Made by a program: the position numbers and the translations under genes. DNA of 64,000 nt, taken from positions 1-64,000 of the forward strand of contig NZ_NIUB01000018.1 of assembly GCF_002197815.1 (NCBI RefSeq), given 5' to 3'. The stretch comes from Pseudomonas oleovorans subsp. oleovorans. GTDB taxonomy: Bacteria > Pseudomonadota > Gammaproteobacteria > Pseudomonadales > Pseudomonadaceae. Numbering within the stretch: the first letter of the stretch is position 1; every line of letters starts with the position of its first letter. Shown here in pieces: positions 18,514-26,932 of this stretch. Under the pieces are notes generated by a model. That model was not told the DNA's origin, did no database searches, and saw only the letters and a list, made by a program, of their open reading frames with translations.

Positions 18514-20556
18514 ATGTCCTCTGCCCCCATCGCCCGCCAGGAAGCCGGCAACGACCCTTATCACTGGCTGGAAAACCGCGACAGCGAGGAGGTGCTGGCA
18601 TACCTGCAGGCCGAGAACGCTTACCTGGAGACGGTGCTGGAACCGCAGCAGGCGCTGCGCGAGCAACTGTTCGAGGAGATCAAGGGGCGCATTCGCGAAA
18701 ACGACCTGTCGCTGCCCACGCCCTGGGGCGACTACCTCTACTACCAGCGCACCACCGCCGGAGACGAATATCCGCGGCACTATCGCTGCCGCCGTCCTGC
18801 CGATGGTTCGCTGGATGTCGACGCGGCCAGTGAAGCCTTGCTACTCGACGCCAACGAACTGGCCGGCGGCGGCTTTCTTTCCGTAGGCGCCTTCAGCATC
18901 AGTCCTGACCAGCAACGCCTGGCCTACAGCCTCGACAGCAACGGCGACGAAATCTACCGCCTGTTCGTCAAGGAACTGGACAGCGGCCAGATCATCGAAC
19001 TGCCCTTCGACGACTGCGACGGCAGCATGATCTGGGCGAACGACAGCCAGACGCTGTTCTTCACCGAACTGGACGACACCCACCGCCCCTACAAGCTCTA
19101 CCGTCACCGCCTCGGCGACGCCGCTGCGCAAGCCGTATTCGAGGAAGCAGATGGCCGCTTCTTCCTGCACTGCTACCGCTCCAGCTCCGAGCGCCAGTTG
19201 ATCCTGCAACTGGGCAGCAAGACCACCAGCGAGGTCTGGGTGCTCGACGCGCAGCAGCCGCAAGGCGATTTCAGCTGCCTGGCACCGCGCGAGGAAGGCC
19301 ACGAATACGATGTCGATCACGGCATGCTGGACGGCCAGTGGTGCTGGCTGATCCGCAGCAATCAGAGCGGCATCAACTTCGCGCTCTACCGCGCCAGTGA
19401 GGCGCAGCCGCAGCGCCCGCACTGGCAACAGATTCGCGCCCACGACCCGCAGGTAATGCTCGAAGGCGCCACGCTGAACCAGCGTGCCATCGTCCTGGCG
19501 CTGCGCGAAGGCGGTCTGCCGATCCTCGAAGTGCAGCCACAGGGCGCTGAAGCCTATCGCGTGCAGTTGCCGGATGCCGCCTATAGCCTCTACGTGCAAG
19601 ACAGCCTGGAGTTTCACAGCCCGGTGATCCGCCTGCGCTATGAAGCGCTCAATCGCCCCGCGCAGATACGCCAACTGGAGCTGACCAGCGGCGCGCAGCA
19701 GGTACTGAAGCAAACGCCCGTGGAAGGTCCGTTCGATGCCGACGCCTATGAAAGCCGACGCCTCTGGGCCACTGCGGCCGACGGCACGCAGATACCGATC
19801 AGCCTGGTGGCGCGCCGCGAGGTATTCGCCGCAGGGAAGCCTGCACCGCTCTATCTCTATGGTTACGGCGCCTACGGCGCGAGCCTCGACCCCTGGTTCT
19901 CCCACGCCCGCCTAAGCCTGCTGGAGCGCGGTTTCATCTTCGCCATCGCGCATATCCGCGGTGGCGGCGAGATGGGTGAAGCCTGGTACCGGGCCGGCAA
20001 GCTCGAACACAAACAGAACAGCTTCGACGATTTCATCGCCAGCGCCGAACACCTGATCGCCGAGGGTCTGACCACCACCGCACAACTGGCGATCAGCGGT
20101 GGCAGCGCCGGTGGCCTGCTGATCGGCGCCGTGCTCAACCAGCGCCCCGAGCTGTTCGCTGCTGCCATTGCCGAAGTGCCTTTTGTCGATGTGCTCAACA
20201 CCATGCTCAACCCGGACCTGCCACTGACCGTCACCGAGTACGACGAATGGGGCGACCCGAATCAGCCCGAGGTATATGCACGCATCAAGGCCTACGCGCC
20301 CTACGAGAACGTACGCGCCCAGGCCTACCCGCCCATCCTCGCCGTCGCCGGTTACAACGACAGCCGCGTGCAGTACTGGGAAGCGGCCAAGTGGGTGGCC
20401 AAGCTGCGCCGCGACAAGACCGACACCAATCTGCTACTGCTCAAAACCGACTTCGGCGCCGGCCATGGCGGCATGAGTGGGCGTTATCAGGGCATCAAGG
20501 ATGTGGCGCTGGAGTATGCCTTCCTGTTCCGTGTGCTCGGGATAGCACAGCCGTAG
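18514..20556 (+). CDS. ptrB: Oligopeptidase B / S9A prolyl oligopeptidase family
   Basis: 680 residues from ATG 18514 (MSSAPIARQEAGNDPYHWLE). The N-terminal beta-propeller precedes the alpha/beta hydrolase domain, with the catalytic triad Ser531 (GGSAGGLL), Asp616 (GYNDSRVQYWEA) and His651 (GAGHGGMSGR). IRGGGEMGEAWYRAGK is typical of oligopeptidase B, which cuts short peptides after basic residues in the cytoplasm. The TAG stop (20554-20556) lies inside a REP-like palindrome. It is divergent from the small membrane-protein gene; about 105 bases between them hold both promoters. Confidence 0.93.
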   Translation: MSSAPIARQEAGNDPYHWLENRDSEEVLAYLQAENAYLETVLEPQQALREQLFEEIKGRIRENDLSLPTPWGDYLYYQRTTAGDEYPRHYRCRRPADGSLDVDAASEALLLDANELAGGGFLSVGAFSISPDQQRLAYSLDSNGDEIYRLFVKELDSGQIIELPFDDCDGSMIWANDSQTLFFTELDDTHRPYKLYRHRLGDAAAQAVFEEADGRFFLHCYRSSSERQLILQLGSKTTSEVWVLDAQQPQGDFSCLAPREEGHEYDVDHGMLDGQWCWLIRSNQSGINFALYRASEAQPQRPHWQQIRAHDPQVMLEGATLNQRAIVLALREGGLPILEVQPQGAEAYRVQLPDAAYSLYVQDSLEFHSPVIRLRYEALNRPAQIRQLELTSGAQQVLKQTPVEGPFDADAYESRRLWATAADGTQIPISLVARREVFAAGKPAPLYLYGYGAYGASLDPWFSHARLSLLERGFIFAIAHIRGGGEMGEAWYRAGKLEHKQNSFDDFIASAEHLIAEGLTTTAQLAISGGSAGGLLIGAVLNQRPELFAAAIAEVPFVDVLNTMLNPDLPLTVTEYDEWGDPNQPEVYARIKAYAPYENVRAQAYPPILAVAGYNDSRVQYWEAAKWVAKLRRDKTDTNLLLLKTDFGAGHGGMSGRYQGIKDVALEYAFLFRVLGIAQP

Positions 20557-20608
20557 CAGCGACTTCAGCCGCGATTCCCCAAGCATCGCGGCTGAAGCCG
20601 CTCCTACG
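20552..20608. repeat. REP-like palindrome overlapping the ptrB stop
   Basis: CGTAGCAGCGACTTCAGCCG at 20552 and its near-complement (20585-20608) form an imperfect hairpin of the common Pseudomonas GTAGGAGCGGCTTCAGCCGC type. Its outer TAG is the ptrB stop codon, so it may also protect or terminate the ptrB mRNA. Confidence 0.75.
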
Positions 20609-20612
20609 CCGA

Positions 20613-20927
20613 TCACTCCGCCTTGCGCTGCCCGTCCAGCCCCTGGCTATTGCGGCGCAGTTGCTCATCAAGCTGCGGAATCGATTGATCGCCAGTGGAT
20701 TTCAGCGCAGTCCCTGGAGGCGTTTGTCCCTGGGGCGGCGGTAAGAGGGGCGCCGATCCCTGGCGCTTGATCGTAGTGGGCGTGGAAGGCTGGCCGTAAG
20801 GCTGTGGCGTCGCAGTGCCCGGCGCACCTGCCCCAGGCGCGGACGGCATGCGCATCGGTTCCTGAGCCCAGGCCAAGCCGGCAAGGCTGGAGGCCAGAAT
20901 CATCACGGCGAACATAGGCAAGCGCAT
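20613..20927 (-). CDS. Small secreted Pro/Gln-rich protein, function unknown
   Basis: 104 residues. Residues 1-21 are a clear Sec signal peptide (MRLPMFAVMILASSLAGLAWA), then a low-complexity stretch rich in Pro, Gly, Ala and Gln and a polar end (LDEQLRRNSQGLDGQRKAE). GGAGAT precedes the start. No domain is recognised. It is convergent with ptrB, separated by the REP palindrome. Confidence 0.65.
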   Translation of the reverse strand: MRLPMFAVMILASSLAGLAWAQEPMRMPSAPGAGAPGTATPQPYGQPSTPTTIKRQGSAPLLPPPQGQTPPGTALKSTGDQSIPQLDEQLRRNSQGLDGQRKAE

Positions 20928-21011
20928 GACATATCTCCTGTACAGCTGGCTTTCGTTCTATTCTGGCAACATATCCAGTCAAGCGTTCACCTCCCGATAA
21001 CAGGTTCTGTC

Positions 21012-21353
21012 ATGAGCACCAATAACAACCGCTACTACCTGTCCGCCCAGGCCGAAGAAGGCTACCGGCAGAAAGCGCTGAAAATGTACCCACATGTCTG
21101 CGGCCGCTGCGCCCGCGAGTTCTCTGGCAAGCGCCTGAGCGAACTGACCGTGCATCACCGCGATCACAACCACCACAACAACCCGGCCGATGGTTCCAAC
21201 TGGGAGCTGCTGTGCCTGTTCTGTCATGACAACGAACACTCGCGCTACACCGACCAGCAGTATTTCGCCGAAGGCTCCACCGCCAGCCCTCAGGCTGCCA
21301 AATCGACCTACAAGGCCTTTGGCGATCTGGCCAGCCTGTTGAAAAAGGACTAG
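21012..21353 (+). CDS. yajD: YajD-family HNH nuclease
   Basis: 113 residues. The HNH core is seen as CGRCAREF, ELTVHHRDHNHHNNPADGSN and LLCLFCHDNEH: two CxxC zinc pairs around the His-rich beta-beta-alpha motif. Length and order match YajD, a small chromosomal HNH protein whose DNA substrate is not known. Its TAG stop (21351-21353) is also the first three bases of the inverted-repeat element that follows. Confidence 0.88.
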   Translation: MSTNNNRYYLSAQAEEGYRQKALKMYPHVCGRCAREFSGKRLSELTVHHRDHNHHNNPADGSNWELLCLFCHDNEHSRYTDQQYFAEGSTASPQAAKSTYKAFGDLASLLKKD

Positions 21354-21497
21354 CAGGCCGTTGAAAAACGTAGGCGAGGCAGGCAAGACAAGGAAAACAC
21401 GGCCGAAAAAGCGCAGTTTACGAGTTGTAAATGAGCATTTTGAGGCCGTTTTTGACGCAGTATTGCCAACGTAGGTAGTTTTTCAACAGCCTGCTAG
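21351..21497. repeat. MITE-like inverted-repeat element, copy A
   Basis: 147 bp. The ends TAGCAGGCCGTTGAAAAAC and GTTTTTCAACAGCCTGCTA are terminal inverted repeats with one mismatch. The interior holds AAAGCGCAGTTTACGAG and AAATGAGCATTTTGAGGC, shared with the copies at 24943, 25399, 33582 and 48361. No coding capacity. It starts on the yajD stop codon. Confidence 0.85.
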
Positions 21498-21544
21498 GGG
21501 CCGGTGGTTAGCACCGTATAATAGGCGCTTTTGCGAGTGCCACC

Positions 21545-22015
21545 GTGGCCAACAAACGATACGCCTGCATCGGCCTGTTCAACCCGAAATCACCGGAAAA
21601 CGTCGGCTCCATCATGCGTGCGGCGGGCTGCTATGACGTCAGCTCGGTGTTCTACACCGGCACCCGCTACGACCGCGCCAAGGATTTCATCACCGACACC
21701 AAGAAGGTTCACCAGGATATCCCGCTGATCAACATCGACGATCTGCGCAAGATCCTGCCGCTGGGTTGCACCCCAGTGGCGGTGGAACTGGTCGATGATG
21801 CACGCGCCCTGCCCGCCTATACCCATCCCGACCGGGCGCTGTACATCTTCGGCCCGGAGGACGGCTCACTGCAGCAGGAGATTCTCGACTGGTGTGGCGC
21901 TGAAGTCGTGTACATCCCTACTCAGGGCTGCATGAACCTGGCCGCGACGGTCAACGTGGTGCTCTACGACCGCCTGGCCAAAGGTAACAATACCCGCTCC
22001 GGCCCCTTGTTCTGA
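21545..22015 (+). CDS. SpoU/TrmH-family (SPOUT) RNA methyltransferase
   Basis: 156 residues, starting with GTG. The N-terminal IGLFNPKSPENVGSIMRAAG matches SpoU motif 1 (NxGxxxRxA), YIFGPEDGSL is motif 2 and YIPTQGCMNLAATVNVVLYD is motif 3, which forms the trefoil-knot AdoMet site. Proteins of this short type 2'-O-methylate tRNA or rRNA; the exact nucleotide is not evident. It starts 47 bases after repeat copy A. Confidence 0.88.
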   Translation: MANKRYACIGLFNPKSPENVGSIMRAAGCYDVSSVFYTGTRYDRAKDFITDTKKVHQDIPLINIDDLRKILPLGCTPVAVELVDDARALPAYTHPDRALYIFGPEDGSLQQEILDWCGAEVVYIPTQGCMNLAATVNVVLYDRLAKGNNTRSGPLF

Positions 22016-22041
22016 CCCGACAGGGAGCGAAGCGGTAACAC

Positions 22042-23268
22042 TCAACGCAGCAACCGCGTATCCAGCGTCTTCGACGGCCCACCGATGACGTTCTCAGTGA
22101 TGTCGATGAAGTCCTTGGTGCTGACCTTGTCCAGACGCATCAGCCCACGGGTCACGTCATCCAGCGACAGGTTGCCCTTGTCCTTGGTCTTCTGACGGAT
22201 TTCCCGGTCCAGCTCCTGCAACAGCAGCACCGCACGCGCGGTGACAGCGCCGCTGGCATTGTCGGTACGCAGGCTGTTGACCGGCTTGCTCCAGCGAATC
22301 AGCTGCTCGCGGATCTTCTGATAACGGTCTTCGCTGATGCCCCCGGCGCGGCGCATCAATTCGATGGCGTAGTACTCGGCCAGGCCTTCGGAGATCCAGT
22401 CACTGCGCTCGCGGCCATAGATGCGGCTGAATACGTGCACCAGTTCGTGCACCAGAGAGCTGGTGCCGTTCTCGCTGACCAGGGGCCGGTCAGCGTGCAT
22501 GAAGTAGGAGTTGGCCGCCGACAGGCCGCCACGCCACATCGGATCGCCAGCGCCGACGATCAGCAGCTTGTCCGGGTCGCGCGGAAACACCTGCTGCATC
22601 TGCGGCCAGACGAAGGTGAGGAAGGTCATGATATCCATGCGCCGCATGCCCTCGCCGACCGGCGCGGAGATGGCGATTTCGGTATCACCCAGGCGGGTGC
22701 GCCGGGTACCCAGCTTGCCGGCCAGCATCCAGCCGGTCGGACGATCGAACTTGCGCTGCGGGTTGTCGATGCGAAAGCGGTTCTTGCCGATGCGCGGCCA
22801 GCCGGTTTCCACGCTCGTCCAGCCCTTGGGCAGCTCGAACTGCAGGCGCGCCACCAGCTCGGTCTTGTTCTGCTGGTCGAGCTTGGCCGCCGGAATCAGG
22901 TCGTCGCCCCTGAACAATGCCCAGTCGTCAGTCATCCTGGCGTCGTAGCGCCCCGGCTTGCGTTCGCTGTCGATCAACACGCGGTAGTTCAGTACGCTCT
23001 TGCCCTCGCCTGGCTGCCACTTGCCGCGTCCGGCAACCTCCTGCGACCACTGGCCATCGGCCTGGAAATCGCTGAAACGCCCGTCTTCGCCAAGATTGAA
23101 GTCGAGGCTGCGCACGTACTCGCCCTTCTCCAGCGTGATGCTGACTTCAGCCTGATTGCTCTCCGGCAAGAAGCGCACCCGGTAATCCAGATCGACCTTC
23201 TGCGTGGCAGCGAAGGCCGGCAGACCCAGAAGCAGCAGAGACGCGTACAACGGCAAGCGAAGGGACAT
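22042..23268 (-). CDS. Secreted gluzincin-like metallopeptidase
   Basis: 408 residues from ATG 23268 with a signal peptide (SLRLPLYASLLLLGLPAFAA). An N-terminal beta-rich part (about 20-200) is followed by a zinc-site segment: HELVH gives two His and a Glu, and 18-25 residues later ISEGLAEYYA gives the third ligand Glu, the spacing of M1/M61-like gluzincins. C-terminal helical part. I do not know its substrate. It is convergent with the RNA methyltransferase gene, with 26 bases between. Confidence 0.75.
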   Translation of the reverse strand: MSLRLPLYASLLLLGLPAFAATQKVDLDYRVRFLPESNQAEVSITLEKGEYVRSLDFNLGEDGRFSDFQADGQWSQEVAGRGKWQPGEGKSVLNYRVLIDSERKPGRYDARMTDDWALFRGDDLIPAAKLDQQNKTELVARLQFELPKGWTSVETGWPRIGKNRFRIDNPQRKFDRPTGWMLAGKLGTRRTRLGDTEIAISAPVGEGMRRMDIMTFLTFVWPQMQQVFPRDPDKLLIVGAGDPMWRGGLSAANSYFMHADRPLVSENGTSSLVHELVHVFSRIYGRERSDWISEGLAEYYAIELMRRAGGISEDRYQKIREQLIRWSKPVNSLRTDNASGAVTARAVLLLQELDREIRQKTKDKGNLSLDDVTRGLMRLDKVSTKDFIDITENVIGGPSKTLDTRLLR

Positions 23269-23369
23269 CGAGCAAAACTCCTGATGCGGGACGTGGCAGC
23301 TTATGACAGCTGCGCCACAGGGCAAATTCCATTAACGGGGGACAGATTTGCCACGAAGCCGCGCGGCAA

Positions 23370-23819
23370 TCAACCGGCGCGAAAAATCAGATGATCTTCC
23401 CAATCGTCTTCGGCCACGCTGTTCTCACTGAGCATGCGTCCTGATTGGGAAATGCGCTCGGCGTGCACGGCGTCCGGGTCGCCGCTGACCAAGTAGTGCC
23501 AATGTGGCAGGTCCTTGCCTTCGCTGACCAGGCGATAAGCACAGGTCGGCGGCAGCCAGCGGAACTGATCGGCCTGCGCCGGAGTGAGCTGAATGCAGTC
23601 AGGCACATGTTTGACCCGGTTGGGATAATCGCTGCAGCGGCACGTCTGCAAGTCCAGCAATTTGCAGGCGATGCGCGTGTAGTAGACGGCGCCATCGTCC
23701 TCGTCCTCGAGCTTCTGCAGGCAGCACAGGCCACAGCCGTCGCACAGCGACTCCCACTCCCCCTGATCGAGCTGGGCGAGGGTCTTGCGTTTCCAGAAGG
23801 GTTCGAGGTCGGCAGCCAT
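23370..23819 (-). CDS. YcgN-family cysteine cluster protein
   Basis: 149 residues. The eight or so conserved Cys are in [37 protein letters not shown] and PPTCAYR, the UPF0260/YcgN pattern of a likely zinc or Fe-S cluster protein. Biochemical role unknown. It stands alone between the gluzincin gene and a REP-like repeat. Confidence 0.88.
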   Translation of the reverse strand: MAADLEPFWKRKTLAQLDQGEWESLCDGCGLCCLQKLEDEDDGAVYYTRIACKLLDLQTCRCSDYPNRVKHVPDCIQLTPAQADQFRWLPPTCAYRLVSEGKDLPHWHYLVSGDPDAVHAERISQSGRMLSENSVAEDDWEDHLIFRAG

Positions 23820-23940
23820 GGCAGCGGTATGGACTCAAGCGGAAAAAGCGCGGCAGTCTAACTTGAGCCCCAGCCCTGGCCAAGCGGCGCATGCCGAATG
23901 GCGCCATCAGGGATTGATTGTACGAGCCGGTCATCGCCGC

Positions 23941-23996
23941 TGGCGGGTTGCACCCGCACTGCAGATCTGCACCCGTAGGGCGGGTGTAACCCGCCA
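23941..23996. repeat. REP-like inverted repeat
   Basis: TGGCGGGTTGCACCCGC and GCGGGTGTAACCCGCCA are 17-base arms with one mismatch, spaced by about 22 bases that contain a second small palindrome around CTGCAGATCTGCA. This is the widespread GGCGGGTTACACCCGCC-type intergenic repeat of pseudomonads. It lies just beyond the stop of the hydroxyacid dehydrogenase gene. Confidence 0.75.
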
Positions 23997-24002
23997 AGTA
24001 CC

Positions 24003-24935
24003 TCAATAACCGCGGGCGAAATCCACTTCACCCCGTAACGGCTCTCCCGTTTGCCAGCGCACCAGGTTGTCGATGAAAAGCTCACTCATCAGCGCCGGAT
24101 CGGTAGGCGCCGAGCTGTGGCCGGTGAGCAGTAGGCGCGGGGCATTCCAGAACGCATGACCGGGCGGCAGCGGCTCTTCGCGACAGACGTCGATCACCGC
24201 GCCGGCCAACTGGTGGCGCTCAAGCGCGGCGACCAGATCGGCATCGACCACGGCGACACCGCGACCGGCATTGATCAGCACCGCTTCTGGGCGGAAATGG
24301 GCGAGCAGCCGGGCATCGTACAGATCGCGCGTGGCCGGCGTGTCCGGCAGCAGGTTGACCACGTAATCGGCCCAGGTGACCAGATGAGGCAGTTGATCCA
24401 TCGCCGCCACGTCGAGAAACGGCGCCTGCTCACGCGCCTGACTGGCGACGCCGCGCAATTCCACCCCGAAAGGCTGGAGAAACTCGGCGACGGCCTGACC
24501 GATATCACCGCAACCGACCACCAACACGCGGCGTCCGCGCAGGCTGCGTGGCAGACGGTGATCCCAACGCTGCTCGACCTGCGCCGCCAGGCGGGCGAAC
24601 AGACGCCGTTCATGGGCCAGCAGATGACCGAGCACGTATTCGGCCATCACCTGACCGAAGATGCCGACAGCGCGGGTCAGACGGTAATCGCGCGGTAATC
24701 CTTGCGCCAGCAGCGGCGTGATGCCGGCCCAGGTCGACTGCAGCCACTGCGGGCGCACACCTTCGCGCAGCAAGGGCGCGAGCAGGTCGGGCTGTCCCAG
24801 CCAGAGGTCGCAGTCGCGGGCGACCACACGCAGTTGTTCGAGCTGTGCGCCGGCGACCAGTTGCAGTTCAGGGCAGGCGCTACGAATACGCTCGGCGTAG
24901 AACGCATGATCCTCTTCGGCGATCAGCAGGCGCAT
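24003..24935 (-). CDS. D-2-hydroxyacid dehydrogenase (NAD(P)-dependent, GhrA-like)
   Basis: 310 residues. The Rossmann glycine motif is VVGCGDIGQAVAEFLQPFG (about 145-163), the catalytic Arg is in LINAGRGVAVVDADLVAAL, the Glu in DVCREEPLPPGHAFWN and the His in LLLTGHSSAPT, where family members have a His followed by a small residue. The size fits glyoxylate/hydroxypyruvate reductases. Substrate not determined. Repeat copy B lies just upstream, beyond 24943. Confidence 0.87.
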   Translation of the reverse strand: MRLLIAEEDHAFYAERIRSACPELQLVAGAQLEQLRVVARDCDLWLGQPDLLAPLLREGVRPQWLQSTWAGITPLLAQGLPRDYRLTRAVGIFGQVMAEYVLGHLLAHERRLFARLAAQVEQRWDHRLPRSLRGRRVLVVGCGDIGQAVAEFLQPFGVELRGVASQAREQAPFLDVAAMDQLPHLVTWADYVVNLLPDTPATRDLYDARLLAHFRPEAVLINAGRGVAVVDADLVAALERHQLAGAVIDVCREEPLPPGHAFWNAPRLLLTGHSSAPTDPALMSELFIDNLVRWQTGEPLRGEVDFARGY

Positions 24936-24942
24936 GACTTAC

Positions 24943-25082
24943 CAGGCCGTTGAAAAACTACCTGCGTTGGCAATACTGCGTTAAAAAAAGCCTCAAAATG
25001 CTCATTTACAGCATGTAAACTGCGCTTTTTCGGCTTTTTTTGCCTTGTCTTGCCTGCCTCGCCTACGTTTTTCAAGGGCCTG
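24943..25082. repeat. MITE-like inverted-repeat element, copy B
   Basis: 140 bp, opposite orientation to copy A: CAGGCCGTTGAAAAACTACC at one end and CGTTTTTCAAGGGCCTG at the other, with AATGCTCATTTACAGCATGT and CTGCGCTTTTTCGGC between. It ends on the base before the ycgL stop codon (25083-25085). Confidence 0.85.
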
Positions 25083-25376
25083 TTACACCGGATCGTTGCG
25101 GCGCAGCAGTTCGTCGGGCAGATGCTGAATGTACTCCTCCTCGGGAGGCGGCATCTGCAGGTGATAGCCCTGCTTGTCGAGATTCTCCAGCACGGTGGCG
25201 ATGTCTTCCCGAGACAACTTCCGCTCCGGGCTGAGCACCAGATCGAAGGCATGCGCAGGCGGGCCGAACACGGCGAGCAGCCCTTCGGGCACACGCTTCA
25301 GGGCATCGGCCTTGAGCACGTAGAGATACATCTCGTTCTTGCGCGGACTCTTGTAGATGGAACAGATGCGTTTCAC
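25083..25376 (-). CDS. YcgL domain protein
   Basis: 97 residues with the full YcgL pattern: [25 protein letters not shown]-like [17 protein letters not shown], then [20 protein letters not shown]. YcgL is a small conserved gammaproteobacterial protein, often next to rnd and ycgN as here; the molecular role is unknown. It sits between repeat copies B and C, and lies 169 bases downstream of rnd on the same strand. Confidence 0.9.
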   Translation of the reverse strand: MKRICSIYKSPRKNEMYLYVLKADALKRVPEGLLAVFGPPAHAFDLVLSPERKLSREDIATVLENLDKQGYHLQMPPPEEEYIQHLPDELLRRNDPV

Positions 25377-25398
25377 GCGGATTCTCCTTCAGCGGCCA

Positions 25399-25557
25399 GC
25401 AGGCTTTTGAAAAATGTTGGCGAGGCAGGCTGGCCTGGGCAAAAGCAGTCGAGAGAGCGCAGTTTACAAGCGGCTAAATGAGCATCTCGACCGGGCTGGC
25501 GACCCAGACTGCTTTTAACAACGGCCAGACAACGTAGATAATTTTTCAATCGCCTGC
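25399..25557. repeat. MITE-like inverted-repeat element, copy C (degenerate), overlapping rnd
   Basis: 159 bp. Ends GCAGGCTTTTGAAAAATG and ATTTTTCAATCGCCTGC; the interior AGCGCAGTTTACAAGCGG and AAATGAGCATCTCGA align with copies A and B but are more diverged. Its right end encodes the last codons and the TGA of rnd. Confidence 0.75.
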
Positions 25558-26667
25558 GAGGCAATCGAGCAGCGCTTGCCCCATCAACTCCCGACGCCAG
25601 CCGCGCAGGGAGTCGGGCAATTGATAAGGACCATTGGGATAGCCGCTTTTCAGCAGGGCTTCCAGGGTTTTCTTGCGCAGCATCAGCTCGGGCACGATAT
25701 CCAGGCGCTCGCCCTCGCGCTGGCCGACGGCGCGCAGCTTCTTCAGCAAAGCCGAGGCTTCGATGGGCAACGGCTCGGGCAAGGCTTCGGGCCACTGTTC
25801 GGGCGGCAGCGCCGCGGCATCATGGATCAGCTGCAGCAGCGTCTCTCCGTCCTGACGCACGGTTTTCGGGTGCATGTCCTCGATGCGCGCCAGCGCCACC
25901 AGGTTATCTGGCTGGGTACGGGCCAGTGGCCACAACGAATGCTCGCGCAGGATGCGATTGCGTGGCTGGTTGCGCGCGCGCGCCTCGCGCTCGCGCCAGG
26001 CGCACAGCGCGCGCAGCACGGCCTGCTGCTGGCGCGAGAGTTTCCAGGCCAGCTTGGCATCGCGCCAGGCATCTTCCGGAGCGACTTCACGACCAAGATT
26101 GGCAACCAGCTCGGCACCGTCCTCCAGAATCCACTCGACCTTCTGCGGCGCCAGGCGGGCCATCAGGGCGCGATACACCTCAACGAGATGCAGCACGTCC
26201 TCGGCAGCGTAACGCACCTGCAGCTCAGACAGCGGCCGCTGCAGCCAATCGGAGCGGGTTTCGCCCTTGGGCAGTTCGATATCGAGCAGCGCCTGCACCA
26301 GGCGCGAGTAGCCCATGGAGAAACCGAGATTGAGGTAACCAGCCGCCAGTTGCGTGTCGAACAGCGGCGCCGGCAGGCTGCCGGTCAGGCGTAGAAAGAC
26401 CTCCAGGTCCTCACTGCATGAATGCAGCACCTTGACCACGCCCGGCGCTTCGAGCAGTGCGGCGAACGGCCGCCAGTCGCTGATGCGCAGCGGGTCGATC
26501 AGGTAGGCGCCGTCGCCACCGCTGACCTGCAGCAACCCGGCGATGGGATAGAAGGTGTCGACGCGCATGAACTCGGTGTCCAACGCGACGAAGGGCAGCG
26601 CCTGCCAGGCAGCGCAATGCTCGGCTAGGCTGGCGTCGTCGAGAATCCAGTGAATGTCGTTAGCCAC
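25546..26667 (-). CDS. rnd: Ribonuclease D
   Basis: 373 residues, GTG start 26667 with GGGAG upstream. The DEDD exonuclease domain (1-about 175) shows FVALDTEFMRVDTFYPIAG (first Asp and Glu), VKVLHSCSEDLEVF, GYLNLGFSMGYSRLVQ and YAAEDVLHLVEVY (Tyr and Asp of the last motif). The HRDC domain follows at about 205-285. It trims tRNA 3' ends. The last residues LAGD and the stop are encoded within the end of repeat copy C, so the C-terminus has probably been changed by the insertion. Confidence 0.92.
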   Translation of the reverse strand: MANDIHWILDDASLAEHCAAWQALPFVALDTEFMRVDTFYPIAGLLQVSGGDGAYLIDPLRISDWRPFAALLEAPGVVKVLHSCSEDLEVFLRLTGSLPAPLFDTQLAAGYLNLGFSMGYSRLVQALLDIELPKGETRSDWLQRPLSELQVRYAAEDVLHLVEVYRALMARLAPQKVEWILEDGAELVANLGREVAPEDAWRDAKLAWKLSRQQQAVLRALCAWREREARARNQPRNRILREHSLWPLARTQPDNLVALARIEDMHPKTVRQDGETLLQLIHDAAALPPEQWPEALPEPLPIEASALLKKLRAVGQREGERLDIVPELMLRKKTLEALLKSGYPNGPYQLPDSLRGWRRELMGQALLDCLAGD

Positions 26668-26736
26668 GCGGCTCTCCCGTTAACGGGCATGCCGCACAGG
26701 CACCCCGCATTATCAAATACCTACGCGGCATACCCG

Positions 26737-26784
26737 CCCCCTCATCCGGCGCTTCGCGCCACCTTCTCCCGGAGGGAGAAAGGC
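26737..26784. repeat. Short intergenic inverted repeat
   Basis: CCCTCATCCGGCGCTTCGCG runs into CACCTTCTCCCGGAGGGAGAAAGG, two adjacent small hairpins of a very common proteobacterial intergenic repeat. It lies in the 265-base gap between rnd and the SMP-30-like gene, which must also hold their divergent promoters. Confidence 0.55.
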
Positions 26785-26932
26785 CCTAAGGAAGGCGTCG
26801 CTACGCGACTCTCAGGTTAAGAATGCCGCGCAGTATATATGCCCGGGCCAGCGCACGGGGCGACAGCCTGCCGCCGATCACCGGACCTGTGTAATCTGTG
26901 GCGCGCACCACCTCCGACACGGAAGAACAACA

